From contig NZ_JABBGH010000002.1 of the NCBI RefSeq assembly GCF_012927305.1, positions 1,116,001 to 1,180,000 on the forward strand: a DNA stretch of 64,000 nucleotides, read 5' to 3'. The notes under the pieces were generated by a model. It worked only from the letters and a program-made list of their open reading frames with translations. It ran no database searches and was not told the origin of the DNA. Position 1 is the first letter of the stretch. Every line of letters begins with the position of its first letter. Below, piece by piece: positions 1-8,737 of this stretch. The DNA comes from Hymenobacter polaris (GTDB lineage: Bacteria; Bacteroidota; Bacteroidia; Cytophagales; Hymenobacteraceae). Both the position numbers and the translations under genes were made by a program.

Positions 1-3000
1 CGTCGACACGTCGAAGGCATCGGCGTCGGTGGTGGTGTTCAGGTTACCGCCGGTGTTCTGCGGGTCCACGATGGTGCTGAGGTAGCGGCGCCACTGGTTG
101 GCCACGAACTGGGGCTGCACCATGCGCAGCACCACCGGCTGGCGCCAGCCGGTCATGTACATGCGCACGAAACGGATATTCTTGAAGCCCACGATGTTGC
201 CCTGCGTGCGCCGGTTGGGCGTGCGAACGGGTACCCGGAACTGGTACCAATCCACCGACTGCGAAGTGCCGCCCGTGGCGCTGGGGATGTTGGCCGTGAT
301 GCGGTCGGTCACGAAGCCCTGGCTGGCCAGCTGGCCCGGCTGCAAGTCGATGGTGTACTCGTAGTAGTTCTCGCTGTTTTGCACCACGTTGTCGCGGTTC
401 AGGTCCTCCTTATCGGGGTAGGCCGTGGAGCTGAGCTGCGAGTTCTCGGGCGAGTTGCCTTCGTAGTTATCGTAGTTCTTGTAGCGGCCCAGCAGCTGCA
501 CGTTGCCCGCGTCGTAGCTTGGGTCGAGGTAGTGGCGGAAGTTGTCGGCCGAGGGGTCGGCCAGCGTGGCGTAGATGGGGGCCACCGTGCCAAACTGGCT
601 GGGGTAGTTGCCGAAGTAGGCTTGCTCGCCCGCGTCATTGTAGCCATCTAGGCCCACGTCCTGCACTGCCCTAGCCCCCGGCGTGGCGTTAAAGGCATCG
701 GTGAGGAACTGCTGGGTAGTAACCTGGCCCCACGCGGTGGGCGTTACGAGTTGCGCGGGGTTGGCGTCGGCGGGCGTGGGCAGGCCGTTCTCAAACTCGT
801 GCTGGTCTTGGTCGGCCAACACGTCCTCGCTCACGTTGCCCAGGTTTATCACTAGCCGCCCGCCCTGGATGTTGTTGTCGTCGTAGGTGCGGATTTTGTT
901 GGGGTCGGTATTCAGGGCGGCGGCCAGGCCGGTGGGGCCCGTCGTGAAGGGGTCCATCAGCCAGAACTCCAGGTACTCCACGTTCGAGTTGTCGAAGTCG
1001 GTATCGAAGGTGATGCCGCGCGAAATGCCGCCGTACTTGCCCAGGTAGTTGGTGGGCGCCGTGTTGGCAAAGTGCACCCCGTCGCCCTGAATGTCGGGCG
1101 TGTAGTTGTAGGGCCCGCGCTCCTCGGGGTAATAGGCCATGTCGAAGGTGTACTCGAAGCCGTTGCCGGTAGCACCCAGGTCGCGGTTCGGAAACACCTC
1201 GTTGCGCGGAATGCCGCGCGTGTAGTTATTGGCCAGCGTGGTAGCCGCCAGGCCACCCGCCACCGTGCCGCCGGTGTAGTAGCTCTGGTCGATGGTGTAC
1301 CAGGCCAGCTTGGCGCGTTGGTAGCCATTGGCCAAGGTGCTCAGCCCGCTGCCCGCGATGGGGGCGGGCGTGGCCGCCAGGCGCCAGGCCGGTATTGAGG
1401 CCAGGCCCCCTAGGGCGTAGGGCGTGCGCGCATTCTCGAAGTCGTCGAGGTAGCTCACCCCGTTTTCGCCCCGGCCCAGCTGCGAGCGGCCCGCAATCAG
1501 TTTGGCCACCTCGCCCGTAAAGGCCACCGTCGAAATCTCCTTGGTGGAGATGCCCGGCAGCGCGTCCACCAGCTTGGTGAGCACTCGGCTTTCCTTGCGC
1601 AGGCTGATGTCGGCGCCCAGAATGGTATTATTGGCTGGCTCGTCGCCCACGTTCACGCGGTTGATGCCGGGCGCCTGGTTTTCCAGAATGTGCATGGCCG
1701 TGGCGCCCAGCAGCACATCTTTGCTCAGGGCAAAGTCGAAGCGGGCCCCCAGGAGCTTGCGCGGCTGCACCTGCACCAGGGCGTTTTTCTCGAACTGCAC
1801 CCGCAGCTCGTTGGCCGAGTTCAGGTAAGCCGCGTTCAGAATCTTGACTTTGGCCTGGTCGTAAAACACCTGGTAGTCTACGCCCTCGGTCAGCAGGGTG
1901 CTGCCTGCGTACACCCGCACCGAGCCCTGCGCCACCCCAATGCCGGGCAGGTTAATCTCGTCGGTGCTCACGCCCTGGTAGCGCCCGCGCAAGTAAAACT
2001 TGTCCTTGGTTTGCTGCTGCTGGGCGTCGCTCTGCGTTTGGTTGTAGAGCGCCGTATACACGTACTTCTGGGCCAGCAGCCGCTCATTAGCCGCCTGAGC
2101 GGCCGATACGGCCTGCCGGGGCGGGTCAGTAGAAGCTACCCGCGCCACCGTATCGAACTGCGCCTGCAGGTAGCTGCCAAACGGCTGCACGCTCGGAAAA
2201 ATAATCTTCCCCAGGTCGGGGTCAATCGTAATTCCCGAGAAGTAGTCGAAGTTGCCGTCGGGGTTGCGGTCGTTGTTGGCGTTCACCCTATCCAGCCCCA
2301 GCACCTGAATCAGCGGCACGTTCTGAATCTCTAGGCCCTCCTTGAGTGAAATCAGGTCGACGCCCGTAATGTCGTCTTTGTAAATGAGTTGCAGCTGGAA
2401 GTTGTCCCGGTTGATTTGCGACGTGTTCAGCGGGTACACGTTCTTCATCATCAGGTCCCAGGTCGGCGTGTTGCGCGTGGCCAGGTTCGGGTTGGCGGGG
2501 TTCACGCTGGGGTCGGCCGTGTTTACACCGGGGTTAGTGGCCTTCAGCATCTTCAGGTAAATCACCTGGTTCTGGTCGGCGTTGCTGGCGTACTCGCTCT
2601 GGGTTTCGCCCACCGTGTACGACTTGCCGTTGAACAGATACTCGTAGCTCACGGCTAGCACTTGGTCGGGCAGCAGGGTCGTGTTCAGGTTCACGTATCC
2701 CAGCTGCGCGTTGAAGGTGTACTCGGTAGGCGTCAGCTTGCGGGCCCGGATGCGCTCGTAGTCCAGATTCTTTACCAGCGACACGGCGCCGCCGGGCGGC
2801 GCCAAATTGGCCAGAAAGCCCTCTACCTGCAAGTTGTCGCGCGAGGCGCTGCCGCCCCCAATCAGGGTCGAGTACAAGTAGTTGGCCGAGTTCTTAGCCG
2901 GCGAGGCCACCGTGGCGGTGCTGGCGCTGTTGTAGAACTGCGGCCGGTAGAGGCGTTCGCGGCGCGGCTCACCCAGGTCTTGCAGGGCCACCACGTTGCG

Positions 3001-4221
3001 CAGGTTATCGGTGGTGCGGTTGTCGTTGGTTATCCACACCTCCAGGCGCCGAATCTGGATGCCGCTCGACAGCGTGGGCAGCCCGCGCAAGGCCAGGTCG
3101 TAGCGGTCGCGGAAAAACTGCGACAGAAAGAAGTGCCGGTCGCGCTCGTACTGGCTGGCTTTCAACTCAAACGTGCGGCTCTGGGCGCCGTTCTGCACCC
3201 GCACCTCGTCCTGCGAGCCGCGCAGGGTAGCCGCCACCGTCGTCACCCCCAGGCGCCCAAACTGCATTTGGGCCTTGGCGCCAAATAGGTTCGAGCCGCC
3301 CGTTATCAGCGAGTTGTTCAGAGGCATGCTCACGTTGCCCAGGTCCAGCTTTCGCAGAATGTCGGTGGGCTGCCCGGCGTAGTCGAACTTCATTTGGTTG
3401 TCGAAGTCGAACGCCGCCTTGGTGTCGTAGTTGAACGTGAGCTTGAGCTTGGTGCCCACCTGCCCGCTCAAGCTCAAATTCATGTTCTGGTCGAAGATGA
3501 AGTCGCCCACGCTCTGCTGGCGCAAAGTCAGGGCCGGGTTGCGGTTCACGTTGAAACGCGCCCCGGCCTTCAGCGTGAGCGAGCCCGCCGGCCGGATGTC
3601 CACGTAGGAGCCCCCGAAAATGCGGTCGGCCACGGGCCCGAGGTAAATCTTAGGTATCAGGCGCTGGGCCTGCGGGCTGCCGGGAGCCGCCGCCGTGGCC
3701 GCCACGCCCCCTAGGGCCTTCTGGCGGTAGTAATCGGTAATGGCCTGCCGCTCCTGATAGCGCAGCAGCTCCTGCTGTGAAATGGTGCTAGGGTCGCGGT
3801 AGTTGACGCTGGAGCCGGGCGCACCCACGGTTTCGCGTACGTCGTACTGCTTGAGGCTGTCGCCGGTGGGCGTCACTTGCAGCGTCACGTTTTTGGGCAG
3901 CGGTAGCACCAGCGGCGAGCGGCGGCGGCCCGGCGCAAAGCGGCTACCGGCTCGGTCGCGCACGGTGCCCACTCGCGGGCGGGTGCTGGGCTTGTAACGG
4001 CCCGTGTCGCCAGGGCCGGCGCCGGGCCTAGGGGCAGTTTGCAGCGGGGCAGTTTGCAGGGGCAACCCCAGGCGCGTAGCCCACGTATGCCAGGCACCTA
4101 CGCTGTGGCGGCCTGCCGCACCCGCTCCCTCGATGCCTAGCAGCACCGACGCGGCCACTGCGGCCGTGAGCAACACGGCCGGCGTAGCAGAGGTGAATTT
4201 AGCAGAGAATAAGTACTTCAA
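1..4221 (-). CDS. sprA: Cell-surface protein SprA, T9SS translocon / gliding motility (5' part; C-terminus outside window)
   Basis: SprA is the very large outer-membrane channel of the type IX secretion system, also needed for gliding. About 1407 codons are present and the frame stays open through position 1, so the 3' part is missing. Translation gives features typical of the family: an N-terminal hydrophobic stretch, repeated beta-strand-rich segments, and the motif GLDGYNDAGE, which resembles the conserved GxDGxxxxxE of SprA. The adjacent order maeB-ruvA-sprA matches what I know of other Bacteroidota. No ATG lies near the 5' end. A TGA occurs upstream in frame and the best start is a TTG at 4221 giving MKYLFSAKF, followed by a hydrophobic signal-like stretch, so the exact start is uncertain. 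I saw no frameshift. Confidence 0.93.
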   Translation of the reverse strand, partial: MKYLFSAKFTSATPAVLLTAAVAASVLLGIEGAGAAGRHSVGAWHTWATRLGLPLQTAPLQTAPRPGAGPGDTGRYKPSTRPRVGTVRDRAGSRFAPGRRRSPLVLPLPKNVTLQVTPTGDSLKQYDVRETVGAPGSSVNYRDPSTISQQELLRYQERQAITDYYRQKALGGVAATAAAPGSPQAQRLIPKIYLGPVADRIFGGSYVDIRPAGSLTLKAGARFNVNRNPALTLRQQSVGDFIFDQNMNLSLSGQVGTKLKLTFNYDTKAAFDFDNQMKFDYAGQPTDILRKLDLGNVSMPLNNSLITGGSNLFGAKAQMQFGRLGVTTVAATLRGSQDEVRVQNGAQSRTFELKASQYERDRHFFLSQFFRDRYDLALRGLPTLSSGIQIRRLEVWITNDNRTTDNLRNVVALQDLGEPRRERLYRPQFYNSASTATVASPAKNSANYLYSTLIGGGSASRDNLQVEGFLANLAPPGGAVSLVKNLDYERIRARKLTPTEYTFNAQLGYVNLNTTLLPDQVLAVSYEYLFNGKSYTVGETQSEYASNADQNQVIYLKMLKATNPGVNTADPSVNPANPNLATRNTPTWDLMMKNVYPLNTSQINRDNFQLQLIYKDDITGVDLISLKEGLEIQNVPLIQVLGLDRVNANNDRNPDGNFDYFSGITIDPDLGKIIFPSVQPFGSYLQAQFDTVARVASTDPPRQAVSAAQAANERLLAQKYVYTALYNQTQSDAQQQQTKDKFYLRGRYQGVSTDEINLPGIGVAQGSVRVYAGSTLLTEGVDYQVFYDQAKVKILNAAYLNSANELRVQFEKNALVQVQPRKLLGARFDFALSKDVLLGATAMHILENQAPGINRVNVGDEPANNTILGADISLRKESRVLTKLVDALPGISTKEISTVAFTGEVAKLIAGRSQLGRGENGVSYLDDFENARTPYALGGLASIPAWRLAATPAPIAGSGLSTLANGYQRAKLAWYTIDQSYYTGGTVAGGLAATTLANNYTRGIPRNEVFPNRDLGATGNGFEYTFDMAYYPEERGPYNYTPDIQGDGVHFANTAPTNYLGKYGGISRGITFDTDFDNSNVEYLEFWLMDPFTTGPTGLAAALNTDPNKIRTYDDNNIQGGRLVINLGNVSEDVLADQDQHEFENGLPTPADANPAQLVTPTAWGQVTTQQFLTDAFNATPGARAVQDVGLDGYNDAGEQAYFGNYPSQFGTVAPIYATLADPSADNFRHYLDPSYDAGNVQLLGRYKNYDNYEGNSPENSQLSSTAYPDKEDLNRDNVVQNSENYYEYTIDLQPGQLASQGFVTDRITANIPSATGGTSQSVDWYQFRVPVRTPNRRTQGNIVGFKNIRFVRMYMTGWRQPVVLRMVQPQFVANQWRRYLSTIVDPQNTGGNLNTTTDADAFDVST

Positions 4222-4228
4222 GCAGAAG

Positions 4229-4367
4229 GTAGTAGCTGTTGGCTTTCAGCTGGTAGCTGTTAGCACACGTTCCAGAGGTGAGAATAGCGACGCGGGCAGC
4301 GCCAAGTAGCTGCCCCGGTTGGCCGGGCGCAAGTAGCTAACAGCCAGCAGCCATCAGCTAAAAGCTT
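4229..4367. repeat. Imperfect inverted repeat of AGCT-rich units between sprA and ruvA
   Basis: The left arm (about 4229-4264) and right arm (about 4331-4367) are built of short AGCTGTTAGC / AGCTGGTAGC-like units, and the reverse complement of one arm closely matches the other. The right arm reaches the ruvA stop codon, and the left arm lies directly upstream of the proposed sprA start. It could form a hairpin in a ruvA-sprA transcript. I infer a dispersed intergenic repeat; function unknown. Confidence 0.45.
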
Positions 4368-4971
4368 AATTGGATTTCAGGGCGAACTTGATTAGCGCTT
4401 CTACGCTCAGGTCCGGGCCGTGCTTGTGCTGAATCTGGTCCAGCGTCTTCTCGGCGGCGGCCCTGGCGAAGCCGAGCATAACCAAGGCTTGCAACGCTTC
4501 CTGGCGGTGCGTATTGTGCTGCTTGGCCAGCGGCACGGTTTCGACGCCGGCCTTGGCCAGCAGCTCGTCCTTGCGCAGCTTATCCTTGAGGTCGAGTATC
4601 ACGCGCTGGGCCGTTTTAGGCCCCACACCCTTGATGCTCTGAATGGCGCGCACGTCCTCGTTCACAATGGCCTGGCGAATCTCGCCCACCCCCATGCTGC
4701 TCACCATATTGATGCCCGTGCCTGGCCCAATACCCGACACCGATATCAGGTGCAGAAACAGCGCTTTCTCGTTAGGGTCTAAGAAGCCGTAGAGCGTTTG
4801 GCCGTCCTCCTTAATGTGCTGGTAGGTGTACACCTTCACTTTTTGGTCTTCGGCGGGCAGCTTGGCGTAGGTGGCCAATGAAATCTTGACTTCGTAGCCC
4901 ACGCCGCCGGTGTCGATAATGGCTTGGGTGGGGTCTTTATAAGCGAGTTTACCGTCGAGGTAAGCAATCAT
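4366..4971 (-). CDS. ruvA: Holliday junction branch migration protein RuvA
   Basis: RuvA binds the four-way junction as a tetramer and loads the RuvB helicase motors during recombinational repair. The product is 201 residues, the usual length for the family. It starts MIAYLDGKLAYKDP, the typical N-terminal OB-fold. Two helix-hairpin-helix motifs follow (around VSGIGPGTGINMVSS and IKGVGPKTAQRVILDLKDK), then a flexible linker and a C-terminal UBA-like domain ending in ALKSN. ATG start at 4971. It lies just upstream of sprA in the same direction, a pairing conserved in Bacteroidota without obvious functional reason. Confidence 0.97.
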   Translation of the reverse strand: MIAYLDGKLAYKDPTQAIIDTGGVGYEVKISLATYAKLPAEDQKVKVYTYQHIKEDGQTLYGFLDPNEKALFLHLISVSGIGPGTGINMVSSMGVGEIRQAIVNEDVRAIQSIKGVGPKTAQRVILDLKDKLRKDELLAKAGVETVPLAKQHNTHRQEALQALVMLGFARAAAEKTLDQIQHKHGPDLSVEALIKFALKSN

Positions 4972-5136
4972 AAGAGCAGAATAGGTAGCGCACTAAGCGC
5001 GTGGAATAAGGCGCTTGCCACTCCAAATCTACTTCCGCGTAGTCCAACTCGAAAGCCCAACCGCCCGGCCGCGCGGCCTTGGGCGGCCCCTAGGCCCTGC
5101 TTTTGCGTAAACGCCAGGCACCAACTTTTTTTCACC

Positions 5137-5280
5137 ATGCGCACATTCTTGCTGGCCTTCGCTGCCGCCCTGGCCCTAGGGGCCTGCCAGTCCTCTTCTT
5201 CCTCCAAGACTAAGGTGCCCGCCAACCTGCCGCCCGAAGAAAATGCCGCCCCTAGGGCCGACACGACGAGCGGGAAATAA
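5137..5280 (+). CDS. Small predicted lipoprotein
   Basis: A 47-residue peptide starting at the ATG at 5137. It has a basic start (MRTFLLAF), a hydrophobic core and the lipobox LGAC, so the mature protein would be a lipid-anchored peptide of about 30 residues beginning CQSSSSSKTK. It is rich in Ser, Pro, Ala and charged residues and has no recognisable domain. An open frame extends further upstream, but it lacks a signal peptide at that start, so I choose the internal ATG. It is divergent from ruvA. I cannot assign a function. Confidence 0.6.
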   Translation: MRTFLLAFAAALALGACQSSSSSKTKVPANLPPEENAAPRADTTSGK

Positions 5281-5636
5281 GTAGTTCGGCCAACGCTGCT
5301 AAAATCGGCAGCGAACAGGCTATGCCCTAAAAAGACCGGCCAGTTAGGACGGGCCAGGCTTTTACTAGAAACGCTACCGTAAGAGGAGCCTTATCGTTCA
5401 GCCACTAAAGAGGGCCGCGTCGAGCGGCTTTTCCGGGCTAGGCGTAACGCTACGGCCCTGAACGCATCATCCAACTGGTGCCGTTTATCCGGCGCACGTA
5501 CGTGCTTTTGGGGTGAGCCGCTGCCATGGCAGAAGGCAAAAGGCTATAACGGGCATCAGGCGGTGGCAGCCCAGCCGTTTGTAGCGGCTGCCAAGCAGAA
5601 AAGCTTTTGCCAGGCGGCTAGGAGTAGGAAATAAAA
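5281..5636. other. Intergenic stretch with no recognisable gene
   Basis: About 350 bases between the small lipoprotein and the terminator of the SGNH gene. Short open stretches exist on the plus strand (for example about 5401-5630), but none has a start, a recognisable motif or a family match that I can name. It may hold a decayed gene; I see nothing definite in it. Confidence 0.5.
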
Positions 5637-5660
5637 CCCCGCTGCCGATGGGCAGCGGGG
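5627..5660 (-). terminator. Intrinsic terminator of the SGNH-hydrolase gene
   Basis: A perfect 10-bp stem CCCCGCTGCC / GGCAGCGGGG (5637-5646 and 5651-5660) with a GATG loop. Read on the minus strand it is followed by TTTTATTTCC. It lies 12 bases after the stop codon of the minus-strand gene that ends at 5672. Confidence 0.85.
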
Positions 5661-5671
5661 CCTTAAGGCAG

Positions 5672-8338
5672 CTAGTTGGCCTGGCGCACCAGGCGCTTGG
5701 TTATGCGCTCCTCCCCTACCTGAAACTGGAGTAGGTACACCCCGGCGGGCAGCGTGCCCAGGTCCAGGCGGCCCTGGCGCACGGGGGTGGTAAGTACCAG
5801 GCGTCCTAGCGCGTCGCGCACCTGCACGGCGGTGCCCTCCAGGCTGCGGGGGCTTTGCACGTACACCGCGCCGCTGCCGGGATTCGGGTAGAAGCTGATG
5901 GCAGCGGCCTGGGCGCTTTCGCGCGCGGCCAGCGGCGAGCTGACGCGGCTTAGGGTATTGAGGCTCTGGGCTAGGTTGGCGAGCGAGTCGGGGGCCACGG
6001 TGCGGCTGCCGTCGAGCGGGGCGTAGATTTCCAGGCTCGATTTCAGCAGCGAGTCGGCGGCCATCATTTGCACTTCCTGGTCGTTCAGGCCAGCGCGGTA
6101 AAACATAAACTCGCGCAGCTGCGTGCGGGCCGGCGCGGCGTTGCCACCCAGGTCGAGGCGGGTAGGGCGCAGGCGCTCGGCAGCCGTGCCCTCAAAGGTG
6201 CTGTCTACGTAGAGGCGCGTTACACCGTGAGCATAATAGTGCGTGAGCACCAGCTTGTGCCAGCGGTTGTCGTTCACGGTTTTAGTGCCGGCGATGCTGC
6301 GGCCCTTGGCTGACGTATAAAGCAGCTTGCCGCTAGGAGCTACCGCGATGGTACCGCTAGCTAGCCCGGCCGAGTCGGCCAGTAGCAGTAGCCGGCCAGT
6401 GCCCGTGGTGCGGAAGCGCACGGCAGCCGTGAAAGGGTGCACCACATCTTCGGGGGTGAGGCGCACGGTGGGCGCGGGCGCGGTGGCCGTATTGCGCAGC
6501 ACGATGCCGGGGTTGTTGGCGGCGGGCCGGCGGCGGGGTAGGGCCTTGCCGGCGGCCAGGGCATCGAGCAGCGAGGGCACGATGGCGTGGGCCATCTCGG
6601 CGTGGCCCAGGTCGTTGGGGTGCAGCGCGTCGTACCAGTAGCCGGTGGTGTAGTGCCCGGCTAGGTCGTCTACAGCACCCAGTAGGTTCACCGAGGGCAC
6701 GTTCCAGCCGGCAATCAGGGCGTTTATCTGCTTGACGTAGCTGTACTCGGTGGCGCCAAAGTCATTGCGCCCGTAATTGTTCGAGATAATCGGCACCAGC
6801 CCGTTGGCGCGGGCGTGTTTGATGAGCGCCACCATGTTGTCGCGGAACTGGTTGAATGCCGCCTGCCCGGCACCCAGAATGTTCTCGTTGCCCAGCGAGA
6901 GGGCAATAAACACATACTTGCCATTTTGCGAAAATACGTCGCTGTCGAAGCGGTTCGTCACGTCCACTGTGTTGTTGCCGGGCACGCACACGTTGGCCGT
7001 TACCCACGGTCCCCCTAGGCCGGCCGCGTTGCGGGCCGTCAGCAAATCGGCGTAGAGGGAGGTGTAGCCGTGGTTGCCCGTGGCCCCCGTGCCGTAGGGC
7101 ACTGACGAGCCGATGTAGGTCAGCTTATTGGGGTTGGTAGCCACGTAGGGCTCTAGGACCAGGTCGTCGAAGTACACGCTGCCAGCGGTAGTGCCGGCCG
7201 CGTTGCGCCACACGGTAACCGCTTTCACGAAGGCCGTGCCCGTCGGCACCGCCCCCACCGCCGACAGCCGCACCCAGGTGTCGGGCGTGGTGGCGGCCGT
7301 CACCGAATCCGAGCGGAAGCGACCTAGCAGGGCGCTGCTGGCATCGTAGTAAAGCAGCTCCAGGTGAGCCGCCTGCGCCCCGCGCAGCGCATCGGCCGAG
7401 GCGTTGTAGAACCACCCATTGAGGCGGTAGGTGCTTACCCCCGTTTGGGCCGCGTAGCTGATTTGCTGCGTCAGGCTCAGGCTGGCGGCGGTCAGCTTCG
7501 CCGCGTAAGAACCAGTGTGCCTAAGGGCTTGTCCTACGCTCGCCCCGGGTGTGGCACCCCCGCCCACGGTGGTCCAGTACGTGAGGTTACCCAGCTCGAA
7601 GCCCGGATTCTGGAAGCTCGTGTACACGGGCGGGGTGGTGCTGGCCCGGCCCGGCACGATGTCGAGGCGCAGCAGGTTGATGTAGGCGTAGGAGCCAGCA
7701 GTCTTGCTCAACTCCAGCGTAATGCCGCCCGCCGCGTCGGCCATCAGTGTATCCGACTTGGTGATGGTGTTGTTGTTGCCGGCGTAGCCGTTGGCCCCCA
7801 CGTTGGCGCCCGTGGTGGTTTGGGTGATGGTGCTGACATTGGCTCCGGTAAATTTGTACTGGCTCGTCCGCGTTTCGGCCGTGGTTTGGCGCGAGCCAAA
7901 CATCTGAAACACGTAGCGCTTGGTTTTGTCCAGCCCGCTAAAGCGCAGCGTGCCGGTTGCCGTGCTGCCCGTGCCTTGCACAAAAAAATAGTCTTGGGTA
8001 GCCGTAGCAATCGCGTACTCGCCTAGCAGTGCGGCGCTTGGGGCCAGCAGCCCACCCGTGGCAATGCCATTGGTAAGGAAGTTAGCCCCCACCTTGACCT
8101 TTATCCCGGTGGCCGCGTTTTGCTTGTCCACTAGCCGGAAGGTATCAGCTACGCCCGTATTGTTGAGAATATTGTTCCAGTAATTCCCATTGCCATCGGG
8201 ACTAGGAGTAATGTTGCCGTTGGTGCCGTCGTTCGGTCCGAAGTCGAGCAGCATGGAGCGCACGGCGGGTGCAGTTTGGGCGTGGACTGCCCCTAGGGAC
8301 AAGGTGGCCAGCACGAGCAGCGTATAGGTTTTTCGCAT
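5672..8338 (-). CDS. Secreted SGNH/GDSL-type esterase-like protein with carbohydrate-binding and LamG-like domains and T9SS sorting domain
   Basis: An 888-residue multidomain secreted protein, probably a carbohydrate-active esterase. I choose the ATG at 8338 because it gives a good signal peptide (MRKTYTLLVLATLSLGAVHA); an upstream in-frame start would bury it. The order is: a beta-sandwich-like region with an LDFGPND start (about 27-230), a carbohydrate-binding-like domain (about 240-400), then the SGNH hydrolase core. The core has block I GSSVPYG (410-416), a GNEN block III (483-486) and the DALHPN block V with Asp 571 and His 573. A concanavalin/LamG-like domain follows (about 630-770), then a C-terminal T9SS type A sorting domain with FYPNPGSG and LPAGVYLLQ. 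The substrate is unknown; plant or microbial polysaccharide esters are plausible. Confidence 0.85.
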   Translation of the reverse strand: MRKTYTLLVLATLSLGAVHAQTAPAVRSMLLDFGPNDGTNGNITPSPDGNGNYWNNILNNTGVADTFRLVDKQNAATGIKVKVGANFLTNGIATGGLLAPSAALLGEYAIATATQDYFFVQGTGSTATGTLRFSGLDKTKRYVFQMFGSRQTTAETRTSQYKFTGANVSTITQTTTGANVGANGYAGNNNTITKSDTLMADAAGGITLELSKTAGSYAYINLLRLDIVPGRASTTPPVYTSFQNPGFELGNLTYWTTVGGGATPGASVGQALRHTGSYAAKLTAASLSLTQQISYAAQTGVSTYRLNGWFYNASADALRGAQAAHLELLYYDASSALLGRFRSDSVTAATTPDTWVRLSAVGAVPTGTAFVKAVTVWRNAAGTTAGSVYFDDLVLEPYVATNPNKLTYIGSSVPYGTGATGNHGYTSLYADLLTARNAAGLGGPWVTANVCVPGNNTVDVTNRFDSDVFSQNGKYVFIALSLGNENILGAGQAAFNQFRDNMVALIKHARANGLVPIISNNYGRNDFGATEYSYVKQINALIAGWNVPSVNLLGAVDDLAGHYTTGYWYDALHPNDLGHAEMAHAIVPSLLDALAAGKALPRRRPAANNPGIVLRNTATAPAPTVRLTPEDVVHPFTAAVRFRTTGTGRLLLLADSAGLASGTIAVAPSGKLLYTSAKGRSIAGTKTVNDNRWHKLVLTHYYAHGVTRLYVDSTFEGTAAERLRPTRLDLGGNAAPARTQLREFMFYRAGLNDQEVQMMAADSLLKSSLEIYAPLDGSRTVAPDSLANLAQSLNTLSRVSSPLAARESAQAAAISFYPNPGSGAVYVQSPRSLEGTAVQVRDALGRLVLTTPVRQGRLDLGTLPAGVYLLQFQVGEERITKRLVRQAN

Positions 8339-8420
8339 GGGTGGGGAAAGTGTAAGAAATAAGCTACTACTAGCTCTAAATGGAGGACGGGCAACAGCCA
8401 ACCACTAGCTGGCTCTTCCG

Positions 8421-8430
8421 CAAACGTTTG
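8421..8430. promoter_or_regulatory. Candidate LacI-family operator upstream of the SGNH gene
   Basis: The perfect 10-bp palindrome CAAACGTTTG lies about 83 bases upstream of the SGNH gene start. With flanks it reads CCGCAAACGTTTGAGG, close to the general LacI/PurR operator form with a central CG. A sugar-responsive repressor is an inference; no regulator gene is adjacent. Confidence 0.35.
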
Positions 8431-8652
8431 AGGTAGTACACATACCAGCTCGCTTCACCCTTAGTCACTTAATCAGTATTTTTTGGAATAGTCCGGCGGT
8501 AGCGGCAAGAAAACTTTGTTCTTCCTGTTGATACCAAATAGGAAACTGGCTGGTAGTCAAGCCATACTATTGAGCATCTCGCAAGGCTGAGCGCGTCTGG
8601 CAGTTGCCCGCCAGCGTGACGTGGCCCATGCCTAAGCAAGCGGCTACCAGAC

Positions 8653-8685
8653 CAATAAAAAAGCCTGGTTTGAAAACCAGGCTTT
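8653..8685 (-). terminator. Intrinsic terminator of maeB
   Basis: An 11-bp stem AAGCCTGGTTT / AAACCAGGCTT. Read on the minus strand the stem is followed by TTTTTTATT, about 50 bases past the maeB stop codon. Confidence 0.85.
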
Positions 8686-8737
8686 GAGAAGTAAACAAGC
8701 TGCGCCTAGCCTAGGGCCGTCGGCATAAATAGTAACC

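Noticed and set aside
1..4221. Frameshift in sprA
   Set aside because: The frame was read on the minus strand over the whole part and stays open with family-like sequence.
5281..5636. Transposase remnant after the small lipoprotein
   Set aside because: Short open stretches with basic residues exist, but no DDE or other recognisable motif and no terminal repeats are seen.
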